From Actinomycetales bacterium (GTDB lineage: Bacteria; Actinomycetota; Actinomycetes; Actinomycetales; BWSM-131), in contig JASBSH010000211.1 in assembly GCA_030149025.1 (NCBI GenBank), positions 1 through 10,862 on the forward strand: 10,862 bases of DNA, read 5' to 3'. The notes beneath the pieces were generated by a model, which worked only from the letters and a program-made list of their open reading frames with translations, was not told the origin of the DNA and did not search any database. Position numbers and translations under genes: made by a program. This document shows, piece by piece, positions 1 through 7,590 of this stretch. The stretch's first letter is position 1, and the number at the start of each line of letters is the position of its first letter.

Positions 1-860
1 TCACCGGCGCGCGGGCCGGCGGTCTCCACGAGGAACTCCACGGTGCCGGCGTTGACGTACCCGAGCTCCTCGGCGAACCGGACGGCGTCGGCGCAGAGCC
101 GGTCACGCAGCTGCGGGTCCAGGTTGGGGGCCGGCGCGATCTCGATGACCTTCTGATGTCTGCGCTGCAGGGAGCAGTCCCGCTCGAAGAGGTGCACGGT
201 CTCACCGGTCGCGTCGGCGAGGATCTGCACCTCGATGTGCCGGGGCCGGGCGACCGCCTGCTCCAGGTAGACGGTCGGGTCGCCGAACGCGCCCTCCGCC
301 TCCCGCATCGCCGTGTGCAGCGCCTCCTCGAGCGCTTCCGGCCCATCCACGCGGCGCATCCCGCGCCCACCGCCGCCGGCGACCGCCTTGACGAACACCG
401 GGAAGCCGACGTCCGAGGCAGCGGCCAGCAGTTCCTGCGCGTCGGCCGACGGGGCGCTCGAGGCGAGGGTGGGGATCCCGGCGCGCCTGGCGGCGTCCAA
501 TGCCTTGACCTTGTTGCCCGCCAGCTGGAGGACGTGCGCGTCCGGGCCGACGAACGTGATCCCGGCGTCCGCGCACGCCTGGGCGAGCCGGGGGTTCTCG
601 GACAGGAACCCGTAGCCGGGGTACACGGCGTCCGCCCCGGACTCCCGGGCGACGCGGATGATCTCGTCGACGTCGAGGTACGCCCGGACCGGGTGGCCCT
701 CCTCCCCGATGCGGTAGGACTCGTCCGCCTTGATGCGGTGCACCGCGTTGCGGTCCTCGTACGGGTACACCGCCACGGTTCTCGCGCCCAGCTCGTAGGC
801 GGCGCGAAAGGCTCGGACGGCGATCTCACCGCGGTTCGCCACAAGGACCTTGTTGAACAC
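1..860 (-). CDS. pyc: Pyruvate carboxylase, N-terminal biotin-carboxylase part (partial, runs off left edge)
   Basis: This is the first 286 residues of a protein of about 1130 residues; the rest lies beyond position 1. Pyruvate carboxylase makes oxaloacetate from pyruvate, bicarbonate and ATP in the cytoplasm, refilling the TCA cycle. Visible are the biotin-carboxylase N-terminal subdomain (NRGEIAVRA at residues 9-17, YGFLSENP near 83-90), the ATP-grasp glycine loop (VAGGGGRGM near 159-167), and the conserved ERDCSLQRRHQK segment near 225-236. The run YPYEDRNAVHRIKADESY and the phrase GEEGHPVRAYL are typical of pyruvate carboxylase rather than acetyl/propionyl-CoA carboxylase alpha subunits, but the deciding carboxyltransferase domain is out of view. 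The start is GTG at 860, chosen because AGGAGG (plus-strand 867-872) sits 6 nt upstream and the protein opens MFNKVLVANRGE as in the family. It lies 164 bp downstream of the ligase gene on the same strand, so it may have its own promoter. Confidence 0.93.
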   Translation of the reverse strand, partial: MFNKVLVANRGEIAVRAFRAAYELGARTVAVYPYEDRNAVHRIKADESYRIGEEGHPVRAYLDVDEIIRVARESGADAVYPGYGFLSENPRLAQACADAGITFVGPDAHVLQLAGNKVKALDAARRAGIPTLASSAPSADAQELLAAASDVGFPVFVKAVAGGGGRGMRRVDGPEALEEALHTAMREAEGAFGDPTVYLEQAVARPRHIEVQILADATGETVHLFERDCSLQRRHQKVIEIAPAPNLDPQLRDRLCADAVRFAEELGYVNAGTVEFLVETAGPRAG

Positions 861-1024
861 CGGCGACCTCCTGAAGGCGGCGTGCTGCTGTACCCCCGGA
901 CTGCTGTCCCCCGAGACGGCGACATTACCGACGGCGCCCACCATGCAGGACGGGTCGTTCCGTCATATGGACGCTCGATGCGGGGCCGCCGGTGTCGACG
1001 GCTCAGGACGAAACGTGGACGCCT
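861..1024 (-). promoter_or_regulatory. Intergenic leader of pyc, with a candidate -10 element
   Basis: This is a 164-bp gap between the ligase stop codon and the pyc GTG. Read on the minus strand it holds TAATGT (plus-strand 922-927), which fits the actinobacterial TANNNT -10 consensus; I see no convincing TTGACA-like -35 at 17-18 nt upstream of it. A strong Shine-Dalgarno AGGAGG (867-872) lies just before the pyc start. I see no clear riboswitch and no strong hairpin with a T-tract. The promoter call is tentative; the Shine-Dalgarno is secure. Confidence 0.35.
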
Positions 1025-2506
1025 TCAGGGATTCGGCACCTCCCACGTGTGCACCGGCTCGTTGCTGTGCATGTTCTGGCAGTACAGCTCCAGCATCGCG
1101 CGCAGCGCCTTGGCCCGGTCCAGCCCGCGCTGCTGCATCGCGCGCACGGTGTCGATCTGCCACGAGGCGCCGTTGCGGCCGGACTTCGCCCGCGCCTCGA
1201 TGACGCCGAGGTACCGGTCGGCGACCTCACCGGCGACGCCCCACCGCTTGAGCCCCTCGGCGGCCATGGGCAGCAGCCGTCGCAGGACGAGCTCATCGAC
1301 GGTCACCTCACCGGCCCCCGGCCAGTAGACGCGGGCGTCGATCCCCCGCTTGGCGCAGCTGAGGAAGTTCTCGTGCGCGCTGGAGAAGCTCATCTTGGTC
1401 CACAGCGGGCGGTCCTCCTCGGCCAGCACCCGCAGCGCCCCGTAGTAGAAAGCCGCGTTGGCCATCACGTCGATAACCGTGGGCCCCGCCGGCAGCACCC
1501 TGTTCTCGACCCGAAGGTGCGGGCGCCCGTCGACCACGTCGTACACCGGGCGGTTCCAGCGGTAGACCGTGCCGTTGTGCAGCCGCAGCTCCTGCAGCCT
1601 CGGCGTGCGCCCCTCCTCCAGCACTGCGACCGGGTCCTCGTCGGTGATCTCCGGTATCAGGGAGGGGAAGAAGCGCACGTTCTCCTCGAAAAGGTCGAAG
1701 ATCGACGTGATCCAGCGCTCCCCGAAGAACACCCGGGGCCGGACCCCTTGGTTCTTCAGCTCCTGGGGTCTGGTGTCCGTCGCCTGCGCGAACAGCTCAG
1801 TGCGGGTCTCCGCCCACAGTTGCCGGCCGAAGAAGAACGGCGAGTTCGCCCCCATCGCCAGCTGCGGCCCGGCGAGCAGCTGGGCCGCGTTCCAGTTCGG
1901 GGCGAAGCGGGACGGCGAGACCTGCAGGTGCAGCTGCACGCTCGTGCAGGCGGACTCGGGCGCGATGGTGCGCGAGTACATCGCGAGGCGCTCGGCCCCC
2001 TGGATGTCGATCAGCAGGTCCTCGCCCCGTGAGGAGAAGATCGACTCGTTCAGCGCCGTGTAGCGGGTGGACTCGCTCATCCAGGCGCCCTCGAAGTGCT
2101 CCGGCATCACGGTGGGCAGGATCCCGATCATGACGATATGGGTTCCCAGCCCACGGGCATGGCTCTCGGCCGCGTTGAGCCTGTCCCGCAGGTCCTGCTC
2201 GAGCTCGAGGGCGGACCTGCCCGGCAGCGGTCTCGGCGGGACGTTCAGCTCGATGTTGTAGGCACCCAGCTAGGTCTGGAACGAGGGGTGGGCGATCTAC
2301 TCGAGGACCGCCTTGTTCGACATGGTCGGTTGATAGTCGCCGTCGACCAGGTTCAGCTCGATCTCCAGGCCGGTCAGCGGCCGGTCGCTCTCGAACCCGC
2401 CCTCCCGCAGCATCCGCTCGAACACGTCCAGGCACAGCCGGACCTTCTCCCGGTACTGCTGCCGCTGCTGGCGCGAGAACCCACTGCTCGCGACTTCGTC
2501 GCCCAT
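1025..2506 (-). pseudogene. GCS2-family glutamate-cysteine ligase homologue interrupted by two in-frame TAG codons
   Basis: The full span would encode 493 residues, which fits the roughly 490-residue actinobacterial GCS2-fold glutamate-cysteine ligases (ATP-dependent gamma-glutamyl-cysteine formation; the physiological role of this branch is not settled). The ATG at 2506 gives MGDEVASSGFSRQQRQQYREKV, and the substrate-binding strand TGLEIELNLVD is at residues 45-55. Codon 70 (2297-2299) and codon 79 (2270-2272) are both TAG. Beyond them the same frame runs open to a TGA at 1025 with family-typical stretches: LGAYNIELNVPP, SACTSVQLHLQVSP, NWNAAQ, GANSPFFFG, LWAETR, GVRPRVFFGERW, LHNGTVYRWNRPVYD, RVENRVLPAGPT, and a C-terminal HSNEPVHTWEV. 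No frameshift is needed. AAGGAG (2520-2525) lies 13 nt before the ATG, a long spacing. A restart at the internal ATG 2131 would lose the N-terminal strands, so an active product is doubtful without readthrough. A pseudogene is the simplest reading; sequencing error and amber readthrough are alternatives. Confidence 0.85.
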
Positions 2507-2639
2507 ACGACTCGTGGTTCTCCTTCGTGTGGCCCGTCGGCCTCGAGTCCATCACAGGGCACCGTGACGCACCACCCGTTCGGACGGTGCTCGGCGCGGC
2601 TCCCCGGCGTTGTCGGTGGCCGCCCATAACCTCCCCGGC
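2507..2639. promoter_or_regulatory. Divergent intergenic region between the ligase gene and sbcD; possible leaderless sbcD promoter
   Basis: These 133 bp separate two divergent starts. On the plus strand TAACCT (2627-2632) matches the actinobacterial TANNNT -10 and ends 7 nt before the sbcD ATG at 2640. No Shine-Dalgarno precedes that ATG. Together these suggest a leaderless sbcD transcript, but no good -35 is present and this is inference. A 9-bp direct repeat CTCCCCGGC occurs at 2600-2608 and 2631-2639, 31 bp apart. On the minus strand I find the ligase Shine-Dalgarno (2520-2525) but no convincing promoter. I looked for a LexA/SOS-type palindrome and found none. Confidence 0.35.
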
Positions 2640-3863
2640 ATGCGCATCCTCCACACGTCGGACTGGCACCTCGGCCGGTCCTTCCACCGCGTGGGGCTGC
2701 TGCACGCCCAGGCGGCCTTCCTCGACCACCTCGTCGACGTGGTGCGGGCCGAGAAGGTGGACGCCGTCGTGGTGGCCGGCGACGTGTTCGACCGCGCCCT
2801 CCCGTCGGTCGACGTGGTGCAGCTCCTGGACTACGGCCTCGACCGTCTGCTCGATACCGGCGCGAAGGTGCTGGTCACCAGCGGCAACCACGACTCCGCG
2901 GTCCGGCTCGGTTTCGGCGGCCGCCGCAGCGCCCGCGCCGGTCTGCACCTGAGGACACGCGCCCCCGACTCGTCGGTCCCTGTCCTGCTGTCCGACGACC
3001 ACGGCGAGGTGGCGCTGTACGGCATCCCTTACCTGGAACCCTCGCTCGTCGCCGATGTCCTGGACTGCAGTCGATCCCACCAGGGGGTCCTGTCCGCGGC
3101 GATGGGCGCCGTGCGCGCGGACCTGGCACGGCGCCCCGGCGTCCGCTCCCTGGTCGCGGCGCACGCGTTCGTCACCGGCGGCGTGGCGAGCGAGAGCGAA
3201 CGTGACATCTCCGTGGGCGGGGTGGGCGCCGTCCCCGTCTCCGTCTTCGAGGGCGTCGACTACGTCGCCCTCGGGCACCTGCACGGCCCGCAGGCCCTGG
3301 CGGAGTCGGTCCGGTACAGCGGCTCGCCGCTGCCCTACTCGTTCTCCGAGCGCACGCACCGCAAGCGCTCGTGGCTGGTGGACCTGGACATTGAATCCCG
3401 AGGTGACTCCCGCGGTCTGCCTCGAGCCCGCGTCGAGGAGGTGGAGACACCGGTCCACCGACGGCTCGCCTCGCTCCGCGGGCGGCTGGAGGACCTGCTC
3501 GCGGACGACGCGCTGCGCGAGCACGAGGACGCCTTCTGCCAGGTGGTCCTGACGGACGCCGTCCGGCCGCGGGACCCGATGGAGCGGCTGCGCAGGCGCT
3601 TCCCCCACACCCTGAGCCTGTCCTTCGAGCCGCAGGGCGCGGCGGACGAGCGAAGCTACGCGGCCCGGGTCGAGGGGCTGGGAGACCTGGACCTGTGCTG
3701 CTCGTTCGTCGCGCACGTGCGCGGCGAGGCGCCGGACGACGAGGAGCGGGTGCTGCTTCGCGACGCCCTGGAGGCGGGGCGCGTCGACGCTGCTGAGACG
3801 CCGAAGCCCCTGAGCCCGCCGGCTGCGGGGCAGCGGCCGGTGGCCGAGGAAGGCGCGGCGTGA
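2640..3863 (+). CDS. sbcD: Exonuclease SbcD (Mre11-type nuclease subunit of SbcCD)
   Basis: This 407-residue protein is the metallophosphoesterase nuclease of the SbcCD complex, which in well-studied bacteria cuts DNA hairpins and processes blocked double-strand ends together with the SbcC ATPase. The family's metal ligands are in order: D8 and H10 in HTSDWHLG, D48 in AGDVFDR (46-52), N83-H84-D85 in SGNHDS, H175 in AAHAF, and H213/H215 in GHLHG. The C-terminal half (from about residue 275) is the capping/SbcC-docking region and is less conserved; the last 30 residues are Ala/Pro/Gly-rich. I chose ATG 2640 over the in-frame TTG at 2610 because the family begins directly with MRILHTSDWH. The end overlaps sbcC by 4 bp (GTGA), implying translational coupling and near-equal production of the two subunits. 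Confidence 0.95.
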   Translation: MRILHTSDWHLGRSFHRVGLLHAQAAFLDHLVDVVRAEKVDAVVVAGDVFDRALPSVDVVQLLDYGLDRLLDTGAKVLVTSGNHDSAVRLGFGGRRSARAGLHLRTRAPDSSVPVLLSDDHGEVALYGIPYLEPSLVADVLDCSRSHQGVLSAAMGAVRADLARRPGVRSLVAAHAFVTGGVASESERDISVGGVGAVPVSVFEGVDYVALGHLHGPQALAESVRYSGSPLPYSFSERTHRKRSWLVDLDIESRGDSRGLPRARVEEVETPVHRRLASLRGRLEDLLADDALREHEDAFCQVVLTDAVRPRDPMERLRRRFPHTLSLSFEPQGAADERSYAARVEGLGDLDLCCSFVAHVRGEAPDDEERVLLRDALEAGRVDAAETPKPLSPPAAGQRPVAEEGAA

Positions 3864-6800
3864 GGCTCCATCGACTGCGGGTCCAGGCGTTCGGGCCGTT
3901 CGCCGACGCCCAGGAGGTCGATGTCGACGCCCTTGCCGCACACGGGCTGTTCCTGCTGCACGGCCCCACCGGCGCCGGGAAGAGCAGCGTCCTGGACGCG
4001 GTGTGCTTCGCCCTCTACGGCCGCGTACCGGGCGCCCGTGGCTCGACGTCGACTCTGCGCAGCGACCACGCTCCCGCGGACCTGTCCCCGCAGGTGCTGG
4101 TCGAGATCTCGGTCGGGGGGCGGAGGTTCGAGGTCACCCGCTCCCCCGCGTGGGAACGGCCGAAGAAGCGCGGCAACGGCACGACGACCGAACAAGCCTG
4201 GACGCTGCTCCGAGAGCTGGTCGGGGGCACCTGGCAGCCGCTCACCAACCGCAACGACGAGGCGTCACAGCTCATCACCGACGTCCTCGGGATGGGAATC
4301 GACCAGTTCACGAAGGTGGTGCTGCTGCCCCAGGGCGAGTTCGCCGCCTTCCTGCGCGCCTCGGCGGAGGAGCGTCGGCCGCTGCTGCAGCGGCTCTTCG
4401 GCACCGACAGGTTCGCCGATGTGGAGAGCCGGCTGGCCGAACAACGCCGCGACCTCGCCCGGAAGGTGGAGCACTCGGACGCCGACATCGACCGCCTGCT
4501 CGCTCAGGCCGCGCAGGCGGTCTCGCAGCTGCCCGGGCTGGGAGACGTCGCCGCTGAGACTGGTGGCTGTCCTGACGACCCCGTGGCGTACTGCGGCTCC
4601 CTGCTGGAGAGGGCGTCAGCGATCGCGGCGACCGCTCACAGCCGGCAGGACAAGGCTGCAGCCACCCGGGACCGTGCTCGGACCGAGTACGAGGAGCTGG
4701 CGGCGGCCCTTCACCGTGCGGACCGCCTGCAGAACGCGCTGGCCGAGCGAGAAGCCCTGGTCGAGGCGGAGGGCCTCGCCGCACAGGCCAAGGAGACGTT
4801 GCGGCTCGCTCGGGCCGCAGCCACCGTCAACGGTCACCTCGAGACCGTCGACTCGACTGCTGCTGACCTGCGGGCGGCAGAGGAGGCCCACGAACGAGCG
4901 CTGGTATCGGTCGCCGCCCTGGGTGAGGACGCTGAGCTGGCGCCCGACCAGCTGCAGGCACAAGCTCGCTCGCTGCGGGAGGAGGTCGGCACACTCGCGG
5001 CGCTGCTCGAGGTCGAGGCCCAGGCGGACCAGCTGCAGCAGCGGCTCACGCTTCTGAGGCGCAGGCGCGACTCGGCCATCGCCCGAGTCGCCGACCTGGA
5101 GGGCCAGCTCGAGGACTTCACAGCCCGTCGCCTGCAGCACGAACAGCGGCTGGTGGCCCTGGCCGGGCAGGCGGCAGACCTCGGCCCCGCGGAACAGGCG
5201 GCAGCCCAGGCGCAGACCGTGGTGGAGGCCGCAGAACGCTCAAAGGCACTGCGCGCCGACGTGGCCGACCTCATCGCCCGGCTGGTCGTCGCGACCGACG
5301 AGGCCCAGCAGGCCAAAGAGCACTGGCTCGAGCTGCGCGAGCGCCGGATCGCCGGGATGGCCGCCGAGCTGTCCCAGCAGCTGGAGGAAGGCGTGCCGTG
5401 CCCGGTGTGCGGTTCCCCGGAGCACCCTGCACCCGCACGCCCGGGCACGGCCGCAGTCAGTGCGGAGTCGGAGAGGCAGGCGCACGAGCGGTCCGACGAA
5501 CTGTCCCGTGGGCGCGCCGGGGTCGCCGACGAGCTGGCCGGCGTGCGCGCGCGTCTCGCCCAGCAGGAGGCCCTGTGCGCCGGCCGGTCGGCCGAGGACG
5601 CTCGCGCCGAGGCTCTGGCAGCCACCGAACGCGTCACCGCCGCCCGTCGGGCCCACGCCGAGCGTGAACGAGCGCAGCAGGCGCTGGACGCATTGGCCAA
5701 GAAGGCGACGGCACTGACGGCCCAGCGGGAGGAGGCCGCGGAGACCGCCGCAGCCCTGGGCGCGGAGCTGGCCGAGGTCGAGCGCGGCGCGGCCGACCTC
5801 GACGCGCGCTGTCGATCCGCCCGCGGTGAGGACGAGTCGATCGCGGCGCGCCGCGAGCGGCTCCTGGCGGCGGCAGCCGCACTCGACGGGCTCGTCGCGG
5901 CGGGCGTGCGGCTGACCTCCGCACAGGCCACGTCGGCCCGCGCCCGCGAGCAGGCGGAGGTGGCGGCGCGAGCCGCAGGGTTCGCGGACCTCGACGCGGT
6001 GCGGGAGGCCGCCCTGCCTGACGAGGACTGTTCGGCGCTGGACGAGCAGGTCCGGGCGCATGCGGACGCCCTGGCCGGTGTGACGGCGCTCCTGAACGAT
6101 GCTGAGATGCGAACCGCCGCCGAGGAAGGCGACGCACGGGCCGCCCAGGGTGTCGACGACGCGACGTTCCGCGCACGGGTCCAGACCTGCCGTGAGCAGC
6201 TGCGGGAGCACGAGAGCGAGGCGCAGTCGGCGGCCGAGGACCGGGCCGTCGCGGAAGGCGCCGTGCGCTCCCTGCAGCACCTGGCCGAGCAGGTCGCGGC
6301 CGAGGTCGCCGCGTCGGAGCCTCTGCGCCGACGGCACGCTGTGGTCGCCGATCTCGCCGGCTGTGCGGAGGGCACCGGCGGTGGCAACGTCAAGCGGATG
6401 AGGTTGTCCTCCTACGTCCTCGCCGCTCGGCTGGAGCAGGTTGCGGCGGCGGCGACGGTGCGGCTCGACCGGATGTCCGCCGGCCGCTACGCCCTGGTGC
6501 ATTCCGACGCGGCGGAGCGTGGCGGTCGGCGGTCGGGCCTTGGGCTGCAGGTGGTCGACAGCTGGACCGGTCAGCAGCGTGACACCGCGACGCTGTCGGG
6601 GGGCGAGTCCTTCCTTGCGTCGCTGGCCCTCGCGCTCGGGCTCGCTGACGTGGTCCAGGCCGAGTCTGGTGGCACGGCCATCGAGACGCTCTTCGTCGAC
6701 GAGGGGTTCGGCACCCTGGACCCGGAGACGCTCGACGAGGTCATGGCGGTGCTGGACGGGCTGCGCGACGGTGGCCGGGCGGTCGGTGTCATCAGCCACG

Positions 6801-6892
6801 TGGAGGAGCTGCGACAGCGGATCCCGGCCCGGCTCGAGGTCCTCAAGACGCGTACCGGGTCGCACCTGCGCCCCGAGCACCACGCCGCATGA
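3860..6892 (+). CDS. sbcC: Exonuclease SbcC (Rad50-type SMC-like ATPase subunit of SbcCD)
   Basis: This 1010-residue SMC-like ATPase is of normal SbcC length. The N-terminal lobe has the Walker A GPTGAGKSS (residues 35-43) and the Q-loop LPQGEF with Q158. Two long Glu/Ala/Arg/Leu-rich coiled-coil arms (roughly 180-500 and 530-830) flank the zinc-hook CPVC (514-517), through which two complexes dimerise via zinc. The C-terminal lobe has the ABC signature LSGGE (912-916), Walker B LFVDEGFG (944-951) and D-loop TLD (952-954). All ATPase and hook residues are intact, so it should be functional. ATP binding and hydrolysis drive conformational change that controls the SbcD nuclease. The GTG start at 3860 is supported by the 4-bp overlap with sbcD and by GAGGAAGG (3846-3853) placed 6 nt upstream, inside sbcD. 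Confidence 0.96.
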   Translation: MRLHRLRVQAFGPFADAQEVDVDALAAHGLFLLHGPTGAGKSSVLDAVCFALYGRVPGARGSTSTLRSDHAPADLSPQVLVEISVGGRRFEVTRSPAWERPKKRGNGTTTEQAWTLLRELVGGTWQPLTNRNDEASQLITDVLGMGIDQFTKVVLLPQGEFAAFLRASAEERRPLLQRLFGTDRFADVESRLAEQRRDLARKVEHSDADIDRLLAQAAQAVSQLPGLGDVAAETGGCPDDPVAYCGSLLERASAIAATAHSRQDKAAATRDRARTEYEELAAALHRADRLQNALAEREALVEAEGLAAQAKETLRLARAAATVNGHLETVDSTAADLRAAEEAHERALVSVAALGEDAELAPDQLQAQARSLREEVGTLAALLEVEAQADQLQQRLTLLRRRRDSAIARVADLEGQLEDFTARRLQHEQRLVALAGQAADLGPAEQAAAQAQTVVEAAERSKALRADVADLIARLVVATDEAQQAKEHWLELRERRIAGMAAELSQQLEEGVPCPVCGSPEHPAPARPGTAAVSAESERQAHERSDELSRGRAGVADELAGVRARLAQQEALCAGRSAEDARAEALAATERVTAARRAHAERERAQQALDALAKKATALTAQREEAAETAAALGAELAEVERGAADLDARCRSARGEDESIAARRERLLAAAAALDGLVAAGVRLTSAQATSARAREQAEVAARAAGFADLDAVREAALPDEDCSALDEQVRAHADALAGVTALLNDAEMRTAAEEGDARAAQGVDDATFRARVQTCREQLREHESEAQSAAEDRAVAEGAVRSLQHLAEQVAAEVAASEPLRRRHAVVADLAGCAEGTGGGNVKRMRLSSYVLAARLEQVAAAATVRLDRMSAGRYALVHSDAAERGGRRSGLGLQVVDSWTGQQRDTATLSGGESFLASLALALGLADVVQAESGGTAIETLFVDEGFGTLDPETLDEVMAVLDGLRDGGRAVGVISHVEELRQRIPARLEVLKTRTGSHLRPEHHAA

Positions 6893-6905
6893 CGCAGCAT
6901 GAACC

Positions 6906-7433
6906 ATGCATGACCTTGTGACCGACGCGCCCAGCCCCTCCCTGCCGGCCGCCGTCGTGCTCGACCTGGACGGCGTGCTCGCCGACACCAGGCACCGGAT
7001 GCACTTCATCGAGCGCAGGCCCAAGGACTGGGACGGCTTCTTCACGGCAGCGGTCCACGATCCGGTGCACCCCGAGGGCCTGGCGCTCGCGAGGTCGGCC
7101 GCGGACCGGGGACGGGCTGTCGTGTACCTGTCCGGCCGCCCGGAGCGGACTCGGCGGGACACCGTGGAGTGGCTGCGTCGCCAGGGTGCGCCCGACGGGG
7201 AGGTGTTGCTTCGTCGCGACGACGACAGGCGCCCCGCGCGGGTGGTCAAGATCGGTCACCTCCGGCGCCTGAACGAGCGCTTCGACGTCCAGGTGCTGGT
7301 CGACGACGACCCGGAGGTGGTCCGTGCGGTGCGCATGGCCCACCCGCGACTGGTCGACGAGGTCATGCTCGCGGACTGGCAACCGCGCGAGGCCGCCCTG
7401 CACCGTGCCCAGGAGCGGGAGGGCCGCACCTAG
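6906..7433 (+). CDS. HAD-superfamily phosphatase resembling the T4 polynucleotide kinase phosphatase domain
   Basis: This is a 175-residue soluble protein. HAD motif I is DLDGVLAD with the nucleophile D20 and acid/base D22. Motif II is S76 in YLSGR, motif III is probably K115 in VVKIGHL, and motif IV is the acidic VDDDPE (D133-D135). The arrangement (DLDGxLAD, then VVYLSGR, then an FDVQVLVDDDPEVV segment, then a short C-terminal tail) resembles the 3'-phosphatase domain of T4 Pnkp, which removes 3'-phosphates from nucleic-acid ends. No kinase P-loop is present, so this is phosphatase only. It begins 13 bp after sbcC and is probably in the same transcript. The ATG at 6906 has no clear Shine-Dalgarno; GTG 6918 is an alternative. 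A role in cleaning DNA ends next to SbcCD is inference; a nucleotidase or small-molecule phosphatase cannot be excluded. The stop is TAG. Confidence 0.8.
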   Translation: MHDLVTDAPSPSLPAAVVLDLDGVLADTRHRMHFIERRPKDWDGFFTAAVHDPVHPEGLALARSAADRGRAVVYLSGRPERTRRDTVEWLRRQGAPDGEVLLRRDDDRRPARVVKIGHLRRLNERFDVQVLVDDDPEVVRAVRMAHPRLVDEVMLADWQPREAALHRAQEREGRT

Positions 7434-7446
7434 CCCCCACCCCTCG
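7434..7446. terminator. Left half of a split terminator-like palindrome downstream of the HAD gene
   Basis: Immediately after the HAD stop codon the plus strand reads CCCCCACCCCTCG. Its complement is found beyond the insert as TCGAGGGGAGGGG (9105-9117). Joined through one TCG they give two GC-rich arms (CCCC A CCCC and GGGG A GGGG) around TCGA, with a single A/A mismatch. Sitting between two convergent genes, this would make a plausible bidirectional terminator, without a T-tract as is common in high-GC actinobacteria. The two halves are now about 1.66 kb apart, so whether termination still happens here is unknown. Confidence 0.4.
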
Positions 7447-7478
7447 CCGTGATCATGAAATCCCGGTTCAGCGGTGAA
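7447..7478 (+). repeat. Left terminal inverted repeat
   Basis: This begins CCGTGATCATGAAATCCCGG and continues to GGTGAA at 7478. It matches the reverse complement of 9072-9103 at 31 of 32 positions; the mismatch is C7472. Homology stops sharply on the inner side. The inner end overlaps an imperfect hairpin (arms 7463-7470 and 7475-7482, loop GCGG). Confidence 0.85.
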
Positions 7479-7590
7479 TTGGCGCGTCCGCTACATCGCG
7501 AACCGGCTTTCAGAATCCTCATCGGAGGGCGGTAGATCTCTTCCGCTCATGCTTGATATGCGGTCGTCGGGCAGCCTCGCCTGCGTAGTT

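Noticed and set aside
1025..2131. Treating the ligase 3' part from ATG 2131 as a separate intact gene
   Set aside because: The same frame matches the family upstream of both stops back to ATG 2506, and the restart lacks a good Shine-Dalgarno and the N-terminal TGLEIELN strand.
2270..2299. Pyrrolysine or selenocysteine recoding at the two stops
   Set aside because: Both codons are TAG, not TGA. No pyl genes are in view, the expected residue at the second site is Glu, and another gene here uses TAG as its terminator. Kept only as a remote alternative.
2565..2600. LexA/SOS box upstream of sbcD (CCCGTTCGGACGG)
   Set aside because: It lacks the GAAC-N4-GTTC type dyad; the symmetry is weak and interrupted.
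1797..3941. Long minus-strand open frame across sbcD and the ligase 5' region
   Set aside because: It is Arg/Pro/Gly-rich, matches no family, and lies antisense to sbcD, whose catalytic motifs are all present. Long antisense frames are expected at this GC content.
4834..7249. Long minus-strand open frames antisense to sbcC and the HAD gene
   Set aside because: They are Ser/Ala/Arg-rich low-complexity translations opposite the SbcC coiled coils. SbcC has its Walker A, hook, signature and Walker B on the plus strand.
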